From the NCBI GenBank assembly GCA_964455095.1, contig CAYVUV010000304.1, positions 1 through 45,035 on the forward strand: 45,035 nt of DNA. The letters run 5' to 3'. The translations under genes and the position numbers were made by a program. The DNA comes from CAYVUV01 sp964455095 (GTDB lineage: Bacteria > Desulfobacterota > Binatia > HRBIN30 > CADEER01). A model generated the notes under the pieces. That model was not told where the DNA came from. It ran no database searches and was given only the letters and a program-made list of their open reading frames with translations. Of this stretch, positions 1 through 13,000 are shown in pieces; position 1 is the first letter of the stretch, and each line of letters starts with the position of its first letter.

Positions 1-2445
<2,445 letters not shown>

Positions 2446-2477
2446 CCCTTCCGCATCGCGGTACGAGACAGGATCCC

Positions 2478-3923
<1,446 letters not shown>

Positions 3924-3951
3924 TCCGCACCGAGATTGACTTCGCCCCCTG

Positions 3952-3970
3952 CTTAGTCCAGTCCTTAGTC
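3952..3970 (+). promoter_or_regulatory. Possible operator: direct repeat before the antitoxin start
   Basis: CTTAGTC occurs twice, at 3952-3958 and 3964-3970, ending directly at the antitoxin ATG. Antitoxins of this class usually repress their own operon by binding repeats near the start codon, so this is a candidate site. The repeat is short and could be chance. Confidence 0.22.
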
Positions 3971-4204
3971 ATGATCGAAGTCAACGTCCACGAAGCCAAG
4001 ACCCATCTCTCGCGCCTCCTCGTGCGCGTCGCCCAGGGCGAGGAGGTCGTGATCGCGCGCGCCGGAAAGCCGGTGGCGCGCCTGGTTCCGGTGGCGCGGG
4101 CGAAGGGACGGCGCGTGCTCGGCCGCGACAAGGGCAAGATCGTCATCGCCAGGGACTTCGACGCGCCGCTGCCGCCGGCAGTTCTCGACGCGTTCGAATC
4201 GTGA
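3971..4204 (+). CDS. Phd/YefM-family antitoxin
   Basis: A 77-residue protein beginning MIEVNVHEAKTHLSRLL, the usual Phd/YefM N-terminal fold, followed by the EEVVIARAGKPVARLVPV segment typical of the family. The acidic and hydrophobic C-terminus (DFDAPLPPAVLDAF) is the usual toxin-neutralising tail. It should bind the toxin encoded directly downstream and repress the operon as a complex. Its stop overlaps the toxin GTG by four bases (GTGA, 4201-4204), the standard coupled arrangement. The gene begins 47 bases after gltD, so it may be partly transcribed by read-through. Confidence 0.93.
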   Translation: MIEVNVHEAKTHLSRLLVRVAQGEEVVIARAGKPVARLVPVARAKGRRVLGRDKGKIVIARDFDAPLPPAVLDAFES

Positions 4205-4590
4205 AGGTGCTCCTCGACACGCAGTGCTGGCTGTGGATGCGCGCCGCGCCGCAACGCCTGTCGGCGCGGTCGCGGCGGTTGCTGACCGATCCCGCAACCG
4301 AGCTGCGGCTCTCCGCGGCGAGTGTGTGGGAGTTGGCGATCAAGGTGGGGCTCGGCAAGATTCGGCTGCCGGAGCCGCTGGCGGAGTTTGTCACCGCGCG
4401 GCTGGCTGAGGATGGTGTCGAGCCACTGCCGGTGCACCACACCCACGCCATGCGTGTGGCGGAGTTGCCCGCTCATCACCGCGATCCCTTCGACCGCCTC
4501 CTCGTCGCGCAAGCGCAGATCGAGTCGCTCTCGCTGTTGACGGCGGACCGTCAGCTCGAGGCGTACGACGTGGCGGTCATTCGCGCGTGA
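4201..4590 (+). CDS. PIN-domain toxin, VapC-type ribonuclease
   Basis: A 129-residue PIN-domain protein, a Mg2+-dependent endoribonuclease in characterised relatives. The acidic catalytic residues are all present: D6 in MKVLLDT, E44 in ASVWELAIK, D95 and D98 in the HHRDPFDRLL motif, and D116 in LTADRQL. Length is normal for this VapC subgroup, which commonly pairs with Phd-type antitoxins. The start is GTG, coupled by a 4-base overlap to the antitoxin stop. Nothing suggests inactivation. The RNA target cannot be read from the sequence. Confidence 0.93.
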   Translation: MKVLLDTQCWLWMRAAPQRLSARSRRLLTDPATELRLSAASVWELAIKVGLGKIRLPEPLAEFVTARLAEDGVEPLPVHHTHAMRVAELPAHHRDPFDRLLVAQAQIESLSLLTADRQLEAYDVAVIRA

Positions 4591-4610
4591 GCGGCGTCGC
4601 CCGCAGGCAC

Positions 4611-4640
4611 CTCTTCCCCGAGATGGGCGCCACCGCCTGG
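4611..4640 (+). other. Possible vestige of a paralogue C-terminus upstream of A
   Basis: The 18-mer cgagatgggcgccaccgc at 4619-4636 is identical to 20219-20236, where it encodes the conserved EMGATA near the C-terminus of paralogue D. The preceding bases are also similar (LFPEMGATA here, LYAEMGATA in D). Downstream the similarity stops. It may be the last scrap of an older array member. The rest of 4591-4710 holds only the ribosome binding site of A (ggggagaggg before 4711). Confidence 0.25.
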
Positions 4641-4710
4641 GGCGACGACGCCACGTCGATCGAAGAGCAGGCTGCTACGCTCTTGGGTTGTTGCCTGGTA
4701 GGGGAGAGGG

Positions 4711-7700
4711 ATGCGCTGCGCTGGATGCGGTCGGGAGAATCGCGAGGGCCGGAAGTTCTGCACCGGGTGTGGTGCGTCCATGCTCAAGGCTTGCCCGGCG
4801 TGCGGCGCGCCGACCGAACCCGACGAGAGCTTCTGCGGCGAATGCGGCGCGGAAATCCGGGGCTCGGGGTCCGGGGAGCGGGGGGCGGCAGGACCAGGGA
4901 CCGCGGATCCGACCTCTGTCCGCCGTTCGCCGAAAGCCCCTTCTGCCGACCCCCGACCCCTGGTCCCCGACCCCCGTTCCTACACACCGAAACATCTCGC
5001 CGACAAGATCCTGCAATCGAAGTCCGCGCTCGAAGGCGAGCGCAAGCAGGTCACCGTCCTCTTCGCCGATGTAAAGGGCTCCATGGAGCTGGCCGAACAG
5101 CTCGATCCGGAAGAATGGCACGCGATCCTCGATCGATTCTTCGCCATCCTCACCGAGGGCGTGCACCGTTTCGAGGGCACGGTGAACCAGTACACCGGCG
5201 ACGGCATCATGGCCCTCTTCGGCGAGCCGATCGCGCACGAGGATCATGCCCGGCGTGCCTGCTATGCGGCGCTGCACCTGCGCGACGACATTGCCAGTTA
5301 CGCCACCGAGTTGCGACGCAAGCACGGCGTCGGCTTTTCGACCCGCATGGGTATCAACTCGGGCGACGTCGTCGTCGGCCGCATCGGCGACGACCTGCGC
5401 ATGGACTACACGGCGCAGGGACACACCGTCGGCCTGGCGCAGCGCATGGAGAGCCTCGCCGAGCCCAACACCTGCTTTCTGAGCGCGGCGACGGCGCAGC
5501 TCGTGGCGGGCTATTTCGCGCTCGACGACCTCGGTGATTTCCAAGTGAAGGGTGTCGCCGCTCCGGTGCGCGTGCACCGCCTCGGGGGCATCGGTTCCTC
5601 GCGCACGCGCCTGGACGTCAGCCGCGCGCGCGGTTTCTCGCGCTTCGTCGGACGCGGCGACGAGATGCATGTGCTCGAGTCGGCGCTGGCTCGCGCCCGC
5701 GACGGCCACGCGCAGGTGGTCGGGATTGTTGGCGACGCCGGTCTCGGCAAGAGCCGCCTGAGCTTCGAGTTCCTGGAACGCTGTCGCTCGCACAACCTCA
5801 TGACGTACGAGACCACCGGCGTCGCGCACGGCAAGGCGACACCGTTGGTGCCCATCCTGAAACTGTTTCGCGCCTTCTTCGGGATCACCGATCAGGACAG
5901 TGCCATCACGGCGCGCGAACGCATCGCCGGGCGCCTCCTGCTGCTGGACGAGAAACTGCGCGCGAGCCTGCCGCTGAATTTCGACTTCCTGGGCTATCCC
6001 GATCCCGAGAACCCGCCGCCGCCGATGGATGCCGACGCCCGTCAACGCCAGATGTTCGACATCGTCCGGCGCGTGACGCAGGCGCGTGGACAGAAGGAGA
6101 CCCAGGTCATCTTGCTCGAGGATCTGCACTGGTTCGACGGCGCCAGCGCCGCCTATCTCGAGCCGTTGATCGAAGCCGCCGTCGGGACGCGCACCCTGGT
6201 GGTGCTCAACTTCCGTCCGGAGTTTCAGGCGCCGTGGATGGGCAAGTCCTACTATCTTCAACTGCCGCTCGGCCCGCTCGGTCCGGATGCCATTCGCGAG
6301 CTGCTCGATGCGTTGCTGGGTAGGGACCCCAGCATCAAGGGACTGGCCGAAGCCATTCATGCGCGCACGGCGGGCAATCCCTTCTACACCGAGGAGGTCG
6401 TGCAGAACCTCATCGAGACCGGAAAGCTGCAAGGCACCAAGGGCGCCTACCAGCTGATCACCCCGGTCAGCAAGCTGGAGGTGCCGAGCTCGGTGCATGC
6501 ACTGCTGGCGGCGCGCATCGATCGACTGGCGGAGCGTGAGAAAGACGTGCTGCAGACCGCAGCCGTCATCGGACGCGAGTTCGATGAGCCGACGCTCGCA
6601 GCCGTCGTCGAGCAGGACGCACCGCAGCTGCGCGAGGCGCTGCAAAAGCTCAAGGACACCGAATTCGTCTACGAGCAGTCGCTCTATCCGGTCGCCGAAT
6701 ATCTGTTCAAGCATCCGCTGACGCAGGAGGTAGCGCTCGCTTCGCAGCTGCACGAAAAGCGCAAGCGACTGCATGCCGCGGTCGCGCAGGTCATCGAGGC
6801 GGCGCATGCCTTGGACCTCGATGGGCAGTCGGCCCTGTTGGCGCATCATTGGGAACATGCCGGTGATCTCGCGCGCGCGGTTCGTTGGCACCACCGTGCC
6901 GCGGAGTGGGTGAGTAGCCGCGATCCGGTCGAAAGCCTGAAGCACTGGCGCAAGGTGCGCGACCTCGGACATTCGCTCCAGGATGCCTCCTCCAAGGAAT
7001 CGCGGCTCCGCGCCGGCGTCGCCGTTCTGGGAGGGAGCTGGCGCATCGGCATGAGTGAGGAAGAAGTTCAGGGTTGTCTGGCCGAGTCTCGCTTGCTGGC
7101 GCAGGAACTGGGGCGCCCTTCTGCAATCGCCGCGTCGCTCGCGAGCTATGCAGTCCACGAGGCGATGAACGGGCACGTAGCGAAAGGACTTGGGATCGCC
7201 GAGGAAGCGAGCGGCTTGCTCAACGATAGCCTGACGATCGACGAGATTTTCTGGATTGAGACTTCACATGCGTATTGCGGTCAGGTGGCCGGCCACGTTC
7301 CACAATGCGTTGAAGCGTGCGAGCGCATCGCCCGGCGCGCGGGCGGGGATCCGCAGGCGGGCCGCGGGATCGTCGGTTTCAGCCCATTGATCTGGGCGGA
7401 GTGGGTTATCGGCTGGATGCTGGCTCAGGCTGGTGGTTTTGATGAGTGCTGGCCACACGCGGAACGTGCCAGACAATGGGCGCGCGAGCACAGGGACCAA
7501 GAGCAGCTCACGTTTGCTCTCACCTTCACTTGTGGCTGCGCCTATCTGGCCGGCGGTGCTCCGCGGGGGCCGCTCTCGGACCTTCTGCGAGCCAGTCTCG
7601 AGGCCGTCGAAATCGCCGCGGCCATTGGCAACAAGTACTCGCAGATCTGGGGCTCGGCCGCTCTCGGGATGACCTGGTTCTTGAAAGGCGACCACGGTGC

Positions 7701-8157
7701 GAGCGAGGAGCATCTCAGTCATGCTCTGGCGCAGGCGCGCAGCGCCGGAACCGGGCTCGACTACGAGGCTCTGTTCCTCGCCGTGTTCGCCGACTCCTGT
7801 CTGGCCCGCGGTGATGTCCCGACCGCGATCGGCAAGGCGCGTGAAGCGATCAACGCCGGCGATGCCGGCGGCGCGTGGTTTCAGGCGGCGCTGGCACGCG
7901 CGGTACTGGTCGATGCCCTCGTCCGATCAAGTGCACCGGAATCCGAGATCAAAGCCGTGATCGCTGAAGCGCGCGAGCTGGTGCGCAAGAGCGGCGGCAA
8001 CTCGCTTCTGCCGCGGTTGCTCGAAGTGGAGGCACGGCTCGATGGGCGCAGCGACCGAAGTACGCTCCACGCAGGGTTGCGCGCCGCCGAGGCCATGTAT
8101 CGCGCCATAGGCGCGCCCGATCCTGCCGACCGGTTGATCAAGGAGCTGGCGTCATGA
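4711..8157 (+). CDS. Paralogue A: zinc ribbon, class III cyclase homology domain, STAND/AAA ATPase, TPR tail
   Basis: A 1,148-residue soluble signalling protein. The double zinc ribbon has C3, C6, C17, C20 and C28, C31, C42, C45. A low-complexity linker (about 49-88, tandem cccgacccc-type repeats) leads to YTPKHLADKILQSKSALEGE and the class III cyclase domain (about 112-270). Metal-binding aspartates are D120 (FADVKGS) and D164 (YTGDG). The position normally Lys is Q160, the base-selecting Asp is T234, the transition-state Asn is G241, and the Arg is kept (R245). The ATPase has Walker A GDAGLGKS (341-348) and Walker B ILLEDLHW (E470, D471), followed by a winged-helix-like region and helical TPR-like repeats to the end. 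The ATG is preceded by ggggagaggg. Cyclase activity is possible but unproven because of the substitutions. The ATPase resembles the MalT/COG3899 STAND group. Confidence 0.9.
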   Translation: MRCAGCGRENREGRKFCTGCGASMLKACPACGAPTEPDESFCGECGAEIRGSGSGERGAAGPGTADPTSVRRSPKAPSADPRPLVPDPRSYTPKHLADKILQSKSALEGERKQVTVLFADVKGSMELAEQLDPEEWHAILDRFFAILTEGVHRFEGTVNQYTGDGIMALFGEPIAHEDHARRACYAALHLRDDIASYATELRRKHGVGFSTRMGINSGDVVVGRIGDDLRMDYTAQGHTVGLAQRMESLAEPNTCFLSAATAQLVAGYFALDDLGDFQVKGVAAPVRVHRLGGIGSSRTRLDVSRARGFSRFVGRGDEMHVLESALARARDGHAQVVGIVGDAGLGKSRLSFEFLERCRSHNLMTYETTGVAHGKATPLVPILKLFRAFFGITDQDSAITARERIAGRLLLLDEKLRASLPLNFDFLGYPDPENPPPPMDADARQRQMFDIVRRVTQARGQKETQVILLEDLHWFDGASAAYLEPLIEAAVGTRTLVVLNFRPEFQAPWMGKSYYLQLPLGPLGPDAIRELLDALLGRDPSIKGLAEAIHARTAGNPFYTEEVVQNLIETGKLQGTKGAYQLITPVSKLEVPSSVHALLAARIDRLAEREKDVLQTAAVIGREFDEPTLAAVVEQDAPQLREALQKLKDTEFVYEQSLYPVAEYLFKHPLTQEVALASQLHEKRKRLHAAVAQVIEAAHALDLDGQSALLAHHWEHAGDLARAVRWHHRAAEWVSSRDPVESLKHWRKVRDLGHSLQDASSKESRLRAGVAVLGGSWRIGMSEEEVQGCLAESRLLAQELGRPSAIAASLASYAVHEAMNGHVAKGLGIAEEASGLLNDSLTIDEIFWIETSHAYCGQVAGHVPQCVEACERIARRAGGDPQAGRGIVGFSPLIWAEWVIGWMLAQAGGFDECWPHAERARQWAREHRDQEQLTFALTFTCGCAYLAGGAPRGPLSDLLRASLEAVEIAAAIGNKYSQIWGSAALGMTWFLKGDHGASEEHLSHALAQARSAGTGLDYEALFLAVFADSCLARGDVPTAIGKAREAINAGDAGGAWFQAALARAVLVDALVRSSAPESEIKAVIAEARELVRKSGGNSLLPRLLEVEARLDGRSDRSTLHAGLRAAEAMYRAIGAPDPADRLIKELAS

Positions 8158-8192
8158 AATGCCCACCTGCCGTTCACGCCGATCTTCTCGAG
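8154..8192 (+). pseudogene. Vestigial N-terminus of a lost paralogue, coupled to A
   Basis: A ends AAGGAG-8 bases-ATGA, exactly the coupling seen between B/C, C/D and D/E. The ATG at 8154 reads M-K-C-P-P, and a one-base shift gives C-P-T-C, matching the MxCxxC zinc-ribbon start of the family. After about a dozen codons the similarity ends and the minus-strand SDR gene follows. I infer a further array member was truncated here. The 38-codon frame itself is unlikely to be functional. No clear terminator is seen in 8158-8244. Confidence 0.35.
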
Positions 8193-8244
8193 AAGCCGCT
8201 CTTCCCTCACCTGGGCGACGGTGCGCCCCCAAAAAACGCAAACG

Positions 8245-9156
8245 TCAGAGGGCAAACGTCACGCCGGTGAGATCCTCGGAGACTTTCCAGAGGCGCTCCT
8301 GCAACGCTTGGTCGTGGGAGCGACGGCTCGAAGTCACGACGACCGGGCGCCCGATCATCTCGCCGATTCCCTTCGGACCGAAGTACTGACCGCCGACGGC
8401 CTCCGGGTCGGTCGCGGCGCGGAGCGTCGCCAGGGCACCCGTGGCGGGTGACTGCGCCACCCACGGGGCATGCCTCGCGAGGAAGTCCAGGGGAGGGAAG
8501 TATCGCCCGAGCTCGGTCGCCGCGACGCCGGGGTGAGCGGCGAGGGCACTCGTGGCCGCGCCCGCCGCACGCAGCCGACGTTCGAGCCCGTAGGTGAAGA
8601 GCAGGTTCGCGAGCTTCGATCGCCCGTAGGCCGCGACCCGGTTGTAGCCCTTCTCGAACGCCAGATCGTCGAAATCGATCGCCGACAGGATGCGGTGGCC
8701 GATGCTGCTGACGGACACGATGCGCGAGCCCGCTACCCCTCGCATCCGTTCGAGGACGAGCCCGGTGAGCGCGAAGTGGCCGAGATGATTCGTGCCGAAC
8801 TGCAGCTCGAAGCCGTCGGCCGTCGAGGCCCTCGGCGTGTACATGACGCCGGCATTGTTCAGCAGGAGGTCGATCCGCTCGTGTTCGGCCCGCAGCCGAG
8901 CGGCGGCCTGACGGACGGAAGCCAGGGAAGAAAGGTCGAGCTCGAGGACGGCGACGTCGACCCCCGGGTGGGCGCCGGAGATCTTCTCGACGGCGGCCCG
9001 GCCCTTGCTCACGTCGCGAATGGCGAGCACAACCTTCGCGCCCTTCGCCGCAAGCGCCCTTGCCGTCTCGAACCCGAGCCCCGTGTTGGCACCCGTGACC
9101 ACCGCCGTCCGACCGCTTTGATCCGGGATGTCCGCTTCCGTCCAGTTCTTGCTCAT
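8245..9156 (-). CDS. Short-chain dehydrogenase/reductase, retinol-dehydrogenase-like
   Basis: A 303-residue classical SDR with Rossmann fold. It has the cofactor motif TGANTGLG (21-28), NNAG (100-103), the active-site N123 in FGTNHLGHF, S151, and the YxxxK pair Y177/K181 in AAYGRSK. R47 after the second beta strand (AIRDVSKG) suggests NADP(H) preference, from family knowledge. Closest in style to retinol dehydrogenase/WW-domain-oxidoreductase-like SDRs, a large group with uncertain substrates. ATG at 9156 is preferred over the GTG at 9159 because GGAG is well spaced from it. It lies on the opposite strand to the cyclase array and splits A from B, so it probably arrived as part of an insertion or rearrangement. 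Confidence 0.92.
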   Translation of the reverse strand: MSKNWTEADIPDQSGRTAVVTGANTGLGFETARALAAKGAKVVLAIRDVSKGRAAVEKISGAHPGVDVAVLELDLSSLASVRQAAARLRAEHERIDLLLNNAGVMYTPRASTADGFELQFGTNHLGHFALTGLVLERMRGVAGSRIVSVSSIGHRILSAIDFDDLAFEKGYNRVAAYGRSKLANLLFTYGLERRLRAAGAATSALAAHPGVAATELGRYFPPLDFLARHAPWVAQSPATGALATLRAATDPEAVGGQYFGPKGIGEMIGRPVVVTSSRRSHDQALQERLWKVSEDLTGVTFAL

Positions 9157-9490
9157 CACCCTCTCCTCTAGCAGCGACAGGTGCGTCTAGTGGTTGAATC
9201 TCAGTCCGCCCGCGACCGCGACTCCTTCGGGAACCGGACGTACCCTACCTTCCCTCGGCCGGCCAATAGAAGCAGTGCATGGCGTGTCTTCGCGCACGCG
9301 GTGTCTACCATATCCGGCGAAGGTGTCGGCAAGCAGCTGGACCCGGCGGGGGGACCTTGGGGAAGTGGCGAACCGCGCAGACCTGCTCATCCTGTAGCCG
9401 CGGCCGAGATCACCGTGCTCGTCGCCTTGCGGCGAGCCCCGGGAGTGAGGCATGTTCGCGCGGGTCAATCCACACCTCCCAGGGAGAACC
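9157..9490. other. Divergent intergenic region (334 bp)
   Basis: Lies between the SDR gene (minus) and the NTF2-like gene (plus), so it should hold both promoters. Beyond the two ribosome binding sites (GGAG before 9156, agggaga before 9491), I see no convincing -35/-10 pair, RNA gene, or conserved coding frame. Confidence 0.5.
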
Positions 9491-9964
9491 ATGAAGAACA
9501 CGAAGAGCGCATTGCTGCTGGTCTGTGCATTACTCGTCGCCGGAGGGGTTGCCGCAGCCGAGCCTGCCGACCCGGCGGCTGTGGCTCGGCAGTTCATCGA
9601 CGCCTTCAATCGGGGCGACATCAAGGCCGCCGAGGAGACGCACGTCGCCGAGCCGATCATCATTGACGAAGTCCCGCCCTACCAGTGGCAGGGGCGCCAT
9701 TCGTTCAAGACGTGGCTCGGCGATTTGACGAAGAACGACACCGCGGCCGGCGTCACCGACGGCAACATGAAGTTCGGCGACGTCATTCGGCAAGAGGTGA
9801 GCGGCGATCACGCCTACGTCGTGGTGGCGACCGACTATTCGTTCAAGCAGAAAGGCACCCCGATGCACGAGCCGTCGCAGATGACGTTCGCGCTAAGGAA
9901 GGAAAAGGCCGGCTGGCGCATCGCCGGTTGGACGTTCGCCGGGCCGAAGCCCACGGCACAGTAG
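9491..9964 (+). CDS. Small exported NTF2/SnoaL-like protein
   Basis: A 157-residue protein. It starts with a signal peptide (KNTKS, a hydrophobic stretch LLLVCALLVAGGVAAA, predicted cleavage around residue 22-23). The mature part matches the NTF2/SnoaL/DUF4440 cone fold: an opening helix AVARQFIDAFNRGDIKAA, a middle strand with GDHAYVVVATDYSF, and the closing strands MTFALRKEKAGWRIAGWTF. Such domains are small-molecule-binding pockets or enzymes, and function cannot be assigned from fold. ATG at 9491 is selected by agggaga five bases upstream. The same fold occurs repeatedly in the giant protein at 24788-33376, though this copy is secreted and stand-alone. 9965-10084 shows no feature. Confidence 0.82.
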   Translation: MKNTKSALLLVCALLVAGGVAAAEPADPAAVARQFIDAFNRGDIKAAEETHVAEPIIIDEVPPYQWQGRHSFKTWLGDLTKNDTAAGVTDGNMKFGDVIRQEVSGDHAYVVVATDYSFKQKGTPMHEPSQMTFALRKEKAGWRIAGWTFAGPKPTAQ

Positions 9965-10084
9965 TCCGTGCTGAAAGGGCGCGAGCTCGGTCGGCAGAGG
10001 CACCGTTGTTTCACGGGTCGTGCGAGCGGCACGTGTTGCGCCCTGCTTCTGCTCGCGCAGTGATCCGGGAAATCGGGGCGAAGC

Positions 10085-13000
10085 GTGCGCTGCAGCGGAT
10101 GCGGACAGGAAAATCGCGAAGGGCGGAAGTTCTGCGCCGGCTGTGGGGCACCCCTGGCGTTTGGCTGCCCGGCGTGCGGCACGGCGAACGAGCCGGGAGA
10201 GAAATTCTGCGGCGAGTGCGGCACTGAGCTGGGAGGGCGAGGCTCCCGCCGAGCCGCGGTCGCGCAGGCAGACGGCTCGGCAGGAGCCTCGCCCTCCCAA
10301 CCATCACCGCGCACGTACACGCCCAAACACCTCGCCGATAAAATTCTGCAATCGAAGTCCGCCCTCGAAGGCGAACGCAAACAGGTCACCGTTCTCTTCG
10401 CCGACGTGAAGGGCTCAATGGAGCTGGCGGAGCAACTCGATCCAGAAGAGTGGCACGCGATCCTCGACAAGTTCTTCGCCATCCTCACCGACGGCGTGCA
10501 TCGTTTCGAAGGGACGGTGAACCAGTACACCGGTGACGGCATCATGGCCCTGTTCGGCGCGCCGATCGCGCACGAGGATCATGCGCAGCGCGCCTGCTAC
10601 GCGGCGCTGTACATCCGCGACGCGGTCCGCGAGTACGCCAAGGAGGTGCGCGAGAGCCACGGCGTGCCGTTCGGAGCCCGCATCGGCCTCAACTCCGGTG
10701 CCGTGGTGGTCGGCCGCATCGGCGACGATCTGCGCATGGACTACACGGCGCAGGGGCACGTCGTCGGTCTGGCGCAACGCATGGAAGCGCTCGCCGAGTC
10801 GGGCCACATCTGTCTCTCCGAGCACACGGCGCGCCTCGTCGAGGGCTACTTCCAACTCCAGGATCTCGGCCGCAGCAAGGTGAAGGGCGTCGCCGAGCGC
10901 GTCGGTGTCTTCGGTCTCGAGGGCGTCGGGGCGTTTCGCACCCGCCTCGACCGCTCGCGCGCCCGCGGCCTCTCCACCTTCGTCGGCCGCGAGCGCGACA
11001 TGGCGGTTCTCACCGGCGCGCTCGAACGCGCGCACGGCGGCAGCGGACAAGTCGTCGGTGTGGTGGCGGAGGCGGGCACCGGTAAGTCGCGCCTGTGTTC
11101 CGAGTTCCTCGACGGCTGCCGCGCCCAGGAGATCCCGATTCTCGCCGGCCGCGGCGTGGCGCACGGCAAGGCGATCCCGATGCTGCCGATGCTGGAGCTG
11201 TGGCGCGCCTTCTACGGCATCACCGACGACGACACGGCCGAAGCCACGCGCGCCAAGATCGCCGGTCGACTGCTGCTGATGGACGACGGCTTCCGCGACG
11301 TGCTGCCCGTGCTCTTCGACGTGTTCGGCGTGCCCGATCCGGCCAACCCGTCGCCGGCGCTCGACCCCGAGCAGCGCCAGAAGCGCATCCAGGGCGTCGT
11401 CAAGCGCATCCTTCACGATCCGACGTACACGGGCGGAACGCGGGTCATTCTGCTCGAGGATCTGCACTGGTTCGACGGCGCCAGCGACGCCTTCCTCGCG
11501 ACCTTCGTCGAGAGCGTGCCGGCGACGCGCGATCTCTGGCTGCTCAACTTCCGCCCCGAGTACCAGGCGCGCTGGATGCAGCGCTCATACTACCAGCACC
11601 TGCCGCTGCAACCTCTGGCCCCCGACGCCATCCGCCAGCTCCTATGCGACGAGTTGGGCGACGACCCGAGCGTCGCCGCGTTGCCTGAAATGATCCACGC
11701 CCGCACCAAGGGGAATCCGTTCTTCATCGAGGAGGTCGTGCAGACGCTGATCGAGAGCGGGCAGCTGACCGGAACGCGCGGCGCGTACCGGTTGACGACG
11801 CCGGTCGACGCCCTGCAGGTGCCGGCCACCGTGCAGGCCGTGCTGGCGGCGCGCATCGATCGCCTGAGCGAGCGGGAGAAGCGGGTGCTGCAGACCGCCG
11901 CGGTGATCGGCAAGACGTTTGGCGAGACGCTGCTGCGATGCGTCCTCGGCAGCGTCGTGGCGATCGACGAAGCGGCGCTTGGACAGTCGCTCTCGGCGCT
12001 GATCGCGGCGGAGTTTCTCTTCGAGGCGGCGCTCTATCCGGAGGTCGAGTACTCCTTCAAGCACCCGCTGACGCAGGAGGTGGCAGCGGGCTCGCAGCTG
12101 CGCGAGCGACGGACGCGCGTGCACGCCGCGGTGGCGCAGGCCCTCGAGGCGGCGGGCGGCAACCTCGACGAGCGCGCCGCCGAGATCGCGCAGCACTGGG
12201 CCGAAGCGGAAGACCGCGGCCGCGCGGCACGCTGGCACCGGCGCGCTGCCGAGTGGGCCGGCCTCTCCGACCCGCGCGAGGGGCTGCGACACTGGCGCCG
12301 CGTGCGTGAGCTTGCGCATGGGGTGGAAGACCAGCACGAGCGGACCGAGCTGATACTGCAGGCATGCAACCAGTTCCTCTCTCTGGGCTGGCGGATGGGT
12401 GGGAGCGAAGAAGAGGCTGCGGCTGTGTTCGCAGAAGGTCGCGCCCTCACCGAGGGCCTCGGAGATCGGGCCGCGACGGCCCTCTTGGTGGGTCGCTACG
12501 GCCTCGTGCGGATGAGTATCGCGGGCTCTGCGCTCGACTATGTTCGCTACGGCGAGGAGGCCGCCCGCCTGGCGCAAGAGTCCGGCGATCCGGCGCTGCG
12601 CGCGGCGATCGGGACGTTTCCGGCTTTTGGACATTTCTACACGGGCGATGGTGAGGCCGTGCTCACGTGGTCGGCGCGAGTGCTGGAGGAGGTCGGATCG
12701 GACAGTGCGCTCGGCCGGGAGATCGTCGGCTATAGTCCGCGCGCGAGCATGGTCTTCGCCCGCGCGCGGGCCTTCATGCATCTCGGACGCCTCACGGAGG
12801 CGTGGAAACAGGTCGGAGAGGCGGAGCGCGTCGCGGAGGAATCGGGAGAGCTCGAGGTACTCACCTGGGTGCAAGTGGCCCGGGCGCAGGTGACCTACGC
12901 GTGCGGAAACCCCGAATCTACGCTCGAGCACGGCCGTCGTAGCCTCGGGATCGCGGAGAAGCTCGACAACGAGTCGTCCCGGATGCTGGCGTACTTTGTC

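Noticed and set aside
4675..7176. An 833-codon minus-strand frame across paralogue A
   Set aside because: Shadow of the plus-strand gene in high-GC sequence; equivalent shadows appear opposite B, C and D at the same phase.
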